NCBI GenBank assembly: GCA_035513275.1
Contig: DATKCJ010000253.1
Span: 1-8,221 of the forward strand
DNA from: DATKCJ01 sp035513275
Lineage (GTDB): Bacteria; Verrucomicrobiota; Verrucomicrobiia; Opitutales; Opitutaceae
Reading direction: 5' to 3'
DNA: 8,221 nt
The notes below the pieces were generated by a model. That model worked only from the letters and a program-made list of their open reading frames with translations, did not search any database and had not been told where the DNA came from. Of the stretch, positions 5,119 through 8,221 are shown in pieces (the stretch's first letter is position 1; the number at the start of each line of letters is the position of its first letter). A program made the translations under genes and the position numbers.

Positions 5119-7904
5119 CGCACTTCCTCCCGTGGGATCGCCCGCTGCCTGCGCAGGCAGCGGCGTGGCTCGCGGCGGGGCGCACCGGCAAGCCGCTCGA
5201 CCTTTCGGACATATGGGTCATCGTGCCGACGCGCCAGGCCGGCAGGCGATTGCGAGAGGCGCTCGCTCGCCATGCCCACGGACTCGGCACTGCCGCACTC
5301 GCGCCGCGCGTGACTTTGCCCGACGGTGTTTTCGAAACGCGCCGCGAGGCGAATCGAGCTTCGCCCTCGGCAGTGCGGCTCAACTGGGCGCGCACGCTTC
5401 TCGCGGCCCGGCCGGCCGACTTTCCGGACTTGTTTCCGCACACTCCGGAGCGACGCACGTTTCAGTGGGCGCTCGGTCTCGGTGAGAGGCTCGCGAAACT
5501 GCGTCGCGATCTCGCCGAGGGTGGGCTGCGTGTGGGCGAAGTCGCCGCGCGCGCGGGTGCGGGGTTTCCAGAGGGCGATCGATGGACGCAGCTCGCGGCG
5601 CTCGAGAGCCAGTTCCTTTGTCGGCTTCAGAAGGCGGGTCTCGCTGACCCAGATGAGGCGAGGGTCTCGCTCGCTAACGAGCCCGGCCCGCCACCATCGA
5701 ATATCAAGCGGATCGTGCTTCTCGGCTGCCCCGACCCGATGTCGCTCGCGCTGACACTGCTCGAGGCGTGGTCCGCGACGGTCGAAGTCTGTGTCGTCGT
5801 CCAAGGTCCTGCGGATCGCGCCGATGCGTTCGACGCGTGGGGGCGTCCCCTCGCAGGCAGGTGGCCCGACGCGGTGGACGAACCCGCGGATTTCGAAAGT
5901 TGTGTGCACGTTTGCACAGACCCTGCGGAACAGTCGGAGCGAATCGCCGCTTGGGCCACGAGCTACGAGCAGCCCGACTCGATGCTTGCTGTCGGCTGCG
6001 CGGACAATGCGGTGGTGCCGTTTATCACATCGGCGCTTTCGGAGCGCGGAATCGCACACTTTGATCCCGAGGGCCGCTCGCTCGCGCGCGGCGGGATCGC
6101 GAGGTTTGTGACGTTGTTGAGACAGTTCGCGAACGACGCATCGTTTGTGACTGCGTGCGAACTCGCACGGCGGCCGGAGATCATCGACTGGATGTCTGCG
6201 CGTCTCGGTGGACCGTTTGCGCCGTCGCGGTTTCTCGCGGGCCTCGACGAATTGGAGGCCTTCAACCTACCGACCTCTCTCGACTTCGCGATCGAGCATT
6301 CGCGCGGATTCCAGGCGGATTTCCCAGAACTCGCGCCCGGGCTCGAGTTGCTCGCGGGGCTCGCAGACGATGCGCGGCGCGCCACGTTTCCTCGAGGATT
6401 TCTGGATTTGCTCGCGACGGTGCTCGGGACAGGCGAGGCGGATCGGCGCAAGCTGGACGAGGTGGAGGCGCTTCGCGTCACAATCGATGAAGTCGCGACT
6501 GCGGGTGGCCGCGATGCAGTCGATGCCGACGAGGGCTGGGAACTCACGCTCGCGTCGCTGGCGCGCAGCAGAGTCTTCGAGGAGAAGCCGGCCGGGGCGC
6601 TTGAGATCATGGGATGGCTCGAGCTGCTTTGGGAGGACGCGCCGCATGTCGTCGTCGCGGGATTGAATGAGGGCTGCGTGCCCGAATCAATCACGTCGGA
6701 TCCGTTTCTCCCCGGCGCGCTTCGGAAGAAGATTGGATTGCGATCAAACGATGACCGGCTCGCTCGCGATGGCTACATCCTCGCCGCGATGCGCGCAGCG
6801 CGGGCGGACGGCGGTCGTGTCGACCTCCTCCTCGGCCGGCGCAGTGATGCAGGCGACCCGATGAATCCGTCGAGGCTGCTCCTCGCGTGCCGCGACGAGG
6901 ACTTGCCCGCGAGGGTGCGTTTCCTTTTCCGCGAGACACCGCCGTCCAGGAGCACGGTGCCTTGGGCGCGTGCGTGGACGCTTGCGATTCCGAAGCCGCG
7001 CTCGTTCGAGACGATTCGCGTGACGGCGTTTCGCGACTACCTCGCGTGTCCGTTCCGCTTCCTGCTGAAGCACGGATTGAAGATGAGCGCCGTCGATCCG
7101 GAGAAGCGCGAGCTCGATGCGCGCGACTTCGGCACGCTTGTGCACCAGGTTCTCGAGCGGCTCGGCAATGACGACGCGTGGCGCGACTGCACCGACGGGG
7201 CGGAGCTCGCGCGCTCATTCTCCGCTGAGCTCGACAGAATTTCGACGGACCGGTTTGGAAAGTCGTTGAGCCTGCCGCTTGTCGTGCAGATTGAGTCGGC
7301 GCGGCAACGCTTGCAGCACGCCGCACACTTGCAGGCTGCGGCGCGCGCCGAGGGCTGGCGTATCGAGGAAGTCGAGTGGCCGTTTCCCGAGGGCGCGGTC
7401 GTCTTCGACGGACTCGCGGTGCGAGGGAAGATCGATCGCATCGAGCGACACGAAGCGACGGGCGTCGTGCGCGTGCTCGACTACAAGACTTCAGACAAGC
7501 CCGTGTCTCCCGCGGAAGCGCATCGCAAGAAGCTCAGTCGCGGCGAGGCGCTGCGTCACGAGTTTGCGGGCTGCGAAGTAGCTGGCGCGCCCGGGCAGTG
7601 GATCGATCTGCAATTGCCGCTGTATCGACTCGCGGCGGCGCGTTTCGGCGGCGAAGTCGTGTGCGGGTATTTTAATCTGCCGAAGGCGGTGACGGAAACC
7701 GCGATCGCGACGTGGGACGAACTCGATGAGCCAACGCAGGCTGCTGCGATGGAGTGTGCGCGCGGAGTCGCGGCGGGAGTGCGCGCGGGAAACTTCTGGC
7801 CGCCGAACGAGGACGCGCGCGACGATGAGTTCACGCGACTGTTTCACGAGGGAGTCGCGGCGAGCATCGATGTTGGGAGCCGGCCGGAAGGGGGCGCGCG
7901 ATGA
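5106..7904 (+). CDS. AddB-like double-strand break repair protein with PD-(D/E)XK nuclease domain
   Basis: With ATG at 5106 the product has 932 residues, somewhat short for AddB. The N-terminal part resembles AddB's helicase-like region (IVPTRQAGRRLREAL near residue 38), with no Walker A motif, as in many AddB subunits. A helicase-like segment GLNEGCVPES starts at G519. The C-terminal nuclease domain is complete: YLACPFRF (C648), GTLVHQVLERLG with H680, GKIDRIE with D777, VLDYKTSDK with D792 and K794, and QLPLY with Q836 and Y840. This chemistry cuts single strands behind the unwinding motor. The three C-terminal cysteines that with one upstream Cys hold an Fe-S cluster in AddB of Firmicutes are absent. 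A TTG at 5079 is a possible earlier start, but it adds only nine residues. The stop overlaps the next start as ATGA, implying translational coupling and a joint AddAB-like complex. PDDEXK-family protein outside AddAB proper is the alternative. Confidence 0.85.
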   Translation: MSKVTHFLPWDRPLPAQAAAWLAAGRTGKPLDLSDIWVIVPTRQAGRRLREALARHAHGLGTAALAPRVTLPDGVFETRREANRASPSAVRLNWARTLLAARPADFPDLFPHTPERRTFQWALGLGERLAKLRRDLAEGGLRVGEVAARAGAGFPEGDRWTQLAALESQFLCRLQKAGLADPDEARVSLANEPGPPPSNIKRIVLLGCPDPMSLALTLLEAWSATVEVCVVVQGPADRADAFDAWGRPLAGRWPDAVDEPADFESCVHVCTDPAEQSERIAAWATSYEQPDSMLAVGCADNAVVPFITSALSERGIAHFDPEGRSLARGGIARFVTLLRQFANDASFVTACELARRPEIIDWMSARLGGPFAPSRFLAGLDELEAFNLPTSLDFAIEHSRGFQADFPELAPGLELLAGLADDARRATFPRGFLDLLATVLGTGEADRRKLDEVEALRVTIDEVATAGGRDAVDADEGWELTLASLARSRVFEEKPAGALEIMGWLELLWEDAPHVVVAGLNEGCVPESITSDPFLPGALRKKIGLRSNDDRLARDGYILAAMRAARADGGRVDLLLGRRSDAGDPMNPSRLLLACRDEDLPARVRFLFRETPPSRSTVPWARAWTLAIPKPRSFETIRVTAFRDYLACPFRFLLKHGLKMSAVDPEKRELDARDFGTLVHQVLERLGNDDAWRDCTDGAELARSFSAELDRISTDRFGKSLSLPLVVQIESARQRLQHAAHLQAAARAEGWRIEEVEWPFPEGAVVFDGLAVRGKIDRIERHEATGVVRVLDYKTSDKPVSPAEAHRKKLSRGEALRHEFAGCEVAGAPGQWIDLQLPLYRLAAARFGGEVVCGYFNLPKAVTETAIATWDELDEPTQAAAMECARGVAAGVRAGNFWPPNEDARDDEFTRLFHEGVAASIDVGSRPEGGAR

Positions 7905-8221
7905 CACAGATTCGCAACGAGATGATTCTCGCGTCTGCCGGATCGGGGAAGACCTATGAGCTCACGACGCGTTTCATCGCTTTGCTTGCGGCGGGCGTGG
8001 AGCCGGAGCGGATCGCCGCGCTAACGTTCACGCGAAAGGCCGCTGGCGAATTCTTCGACGAGATCCTTACGCGGCTCGCGGACGCGGCGTCGTCCGAGGA
8101 GAGCGCGGGGCGACTCGCGACGAAGGTGAAGCGCGAGGCAATGCTCAGCGCGGATTTCGGCGCGCTCCTGCGCCGGATGGTCGATGCGATGCCGCGACTG
8201 ACGCTCGGCACGATGGACTCG
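7901..8221 (+). CDS. AddA/RecB-like UvrD-family helicase, N-terminal part only
   Basis: The first 107 residues are visible; the rest lies beyond the right edge. Residues 8-24 carry the superfamily 1 Walker A motif, MILASAGSGKTYELTTR, with K17 as the ATP-binding lysine. Motif Ia follows as ALTFTRKAAGEFFDEIL, a signature of RecB/AddA-type helicases, and the window ends in LGTMDS, at the place of the motif where AddA has a T(I/L)HxF-like sequence. The start ATG at 7901 overlaps the TGA of the AddB-like gene by the ATGA arrangement. The full protein would be expected to be a long ATP-driven 3'-5' helicase, often with its own C-terminal nuclease domain, acting with the upstream protein on broken DNA ends; whether this one has that second nuclease cannot be seen. 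Confidence 0.92.
   Translation, partial: MTQIRNEMILASAGSGKTYELTTRFIALLAAGVEPERIAALTFTRKAAGEFFDEILTRLADAASSEESAGRLATKVKREAMLSADFGALLRRMVDAMPRLTLGTMDS

Noticed and set aside
4995..6059. 354-codon minus-strand open frame
   Set aside because: It is antisense to the AddB-like gene in GC-rich DNA, with an Arg-rich composition typical of a shadow frame.

Overview
The window is about 8.2 kb of GC-rich chromosomal DNA from a bacterium with few Shine-Dalgarno sequences. The gene set, together with GxxExxY-type repeats and palindromic intergenic repeats of a kind I associate with Verrucomicrobiota, suggests that phylum, perhaps Opitutae. This taxonomic call is inference; no rRNA or other decisive marker is present.

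Left part (1-3568), all on the minus strand. Read in transcription order it holds a small GxxExxY protein (3539 to 3120), a two-TM sensor histidine kinase of the NarX/LiaS type (3064 to 1472), a NarL/FixJ response regulator (1118 to 453), and the 5' part of a type IV prepilin-like gene (404, running off the left edge). Kinase and regulator almost certainly form one two-component system. The 353 bp between them are largely repeat DNA: a CACGAAACA tandem block (1184-1249) and a 113-bp inverted-repeat element (1331-1443). The same terminal sequence, starting GGAACGCT, bounds the GxxExxY gene as a 32-nt imperfect inverted repeat (3114-3145 and 3537-3568), so the kinase gene lies between two copies of one repeat family, one carrying a gene and one empty.

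Middle part (3569-4821), plus strand. rpsT (ribosomal protein S20) follows a TTGACA -35-like box and ends in a strong intrinsic terminator whose T-tract stops two bases before the ATG of a divergent RluA-family pseudouridine synthase.

Right part (4822-8221), plus strand. An 88-bp palindromic intergenic element, one of whose hairpins looks like a terminator, precedes an AddB-like protein (C-terminal PD-(D/E)XK nuclease). This gene overlaps the next by ATGA, and that next gene is the start of an AddA/RecB-like UvrD-family helicase cut by the right edge. The pair would process double-strand DNA ends for recombinational repair.

Most genes are of familiar families. The least ordinary part is the repeat family: paired inverted ends that supply both the start and stop codon of the enclosed nuclease-fold gene, and an empty copy 1.7 kb away.
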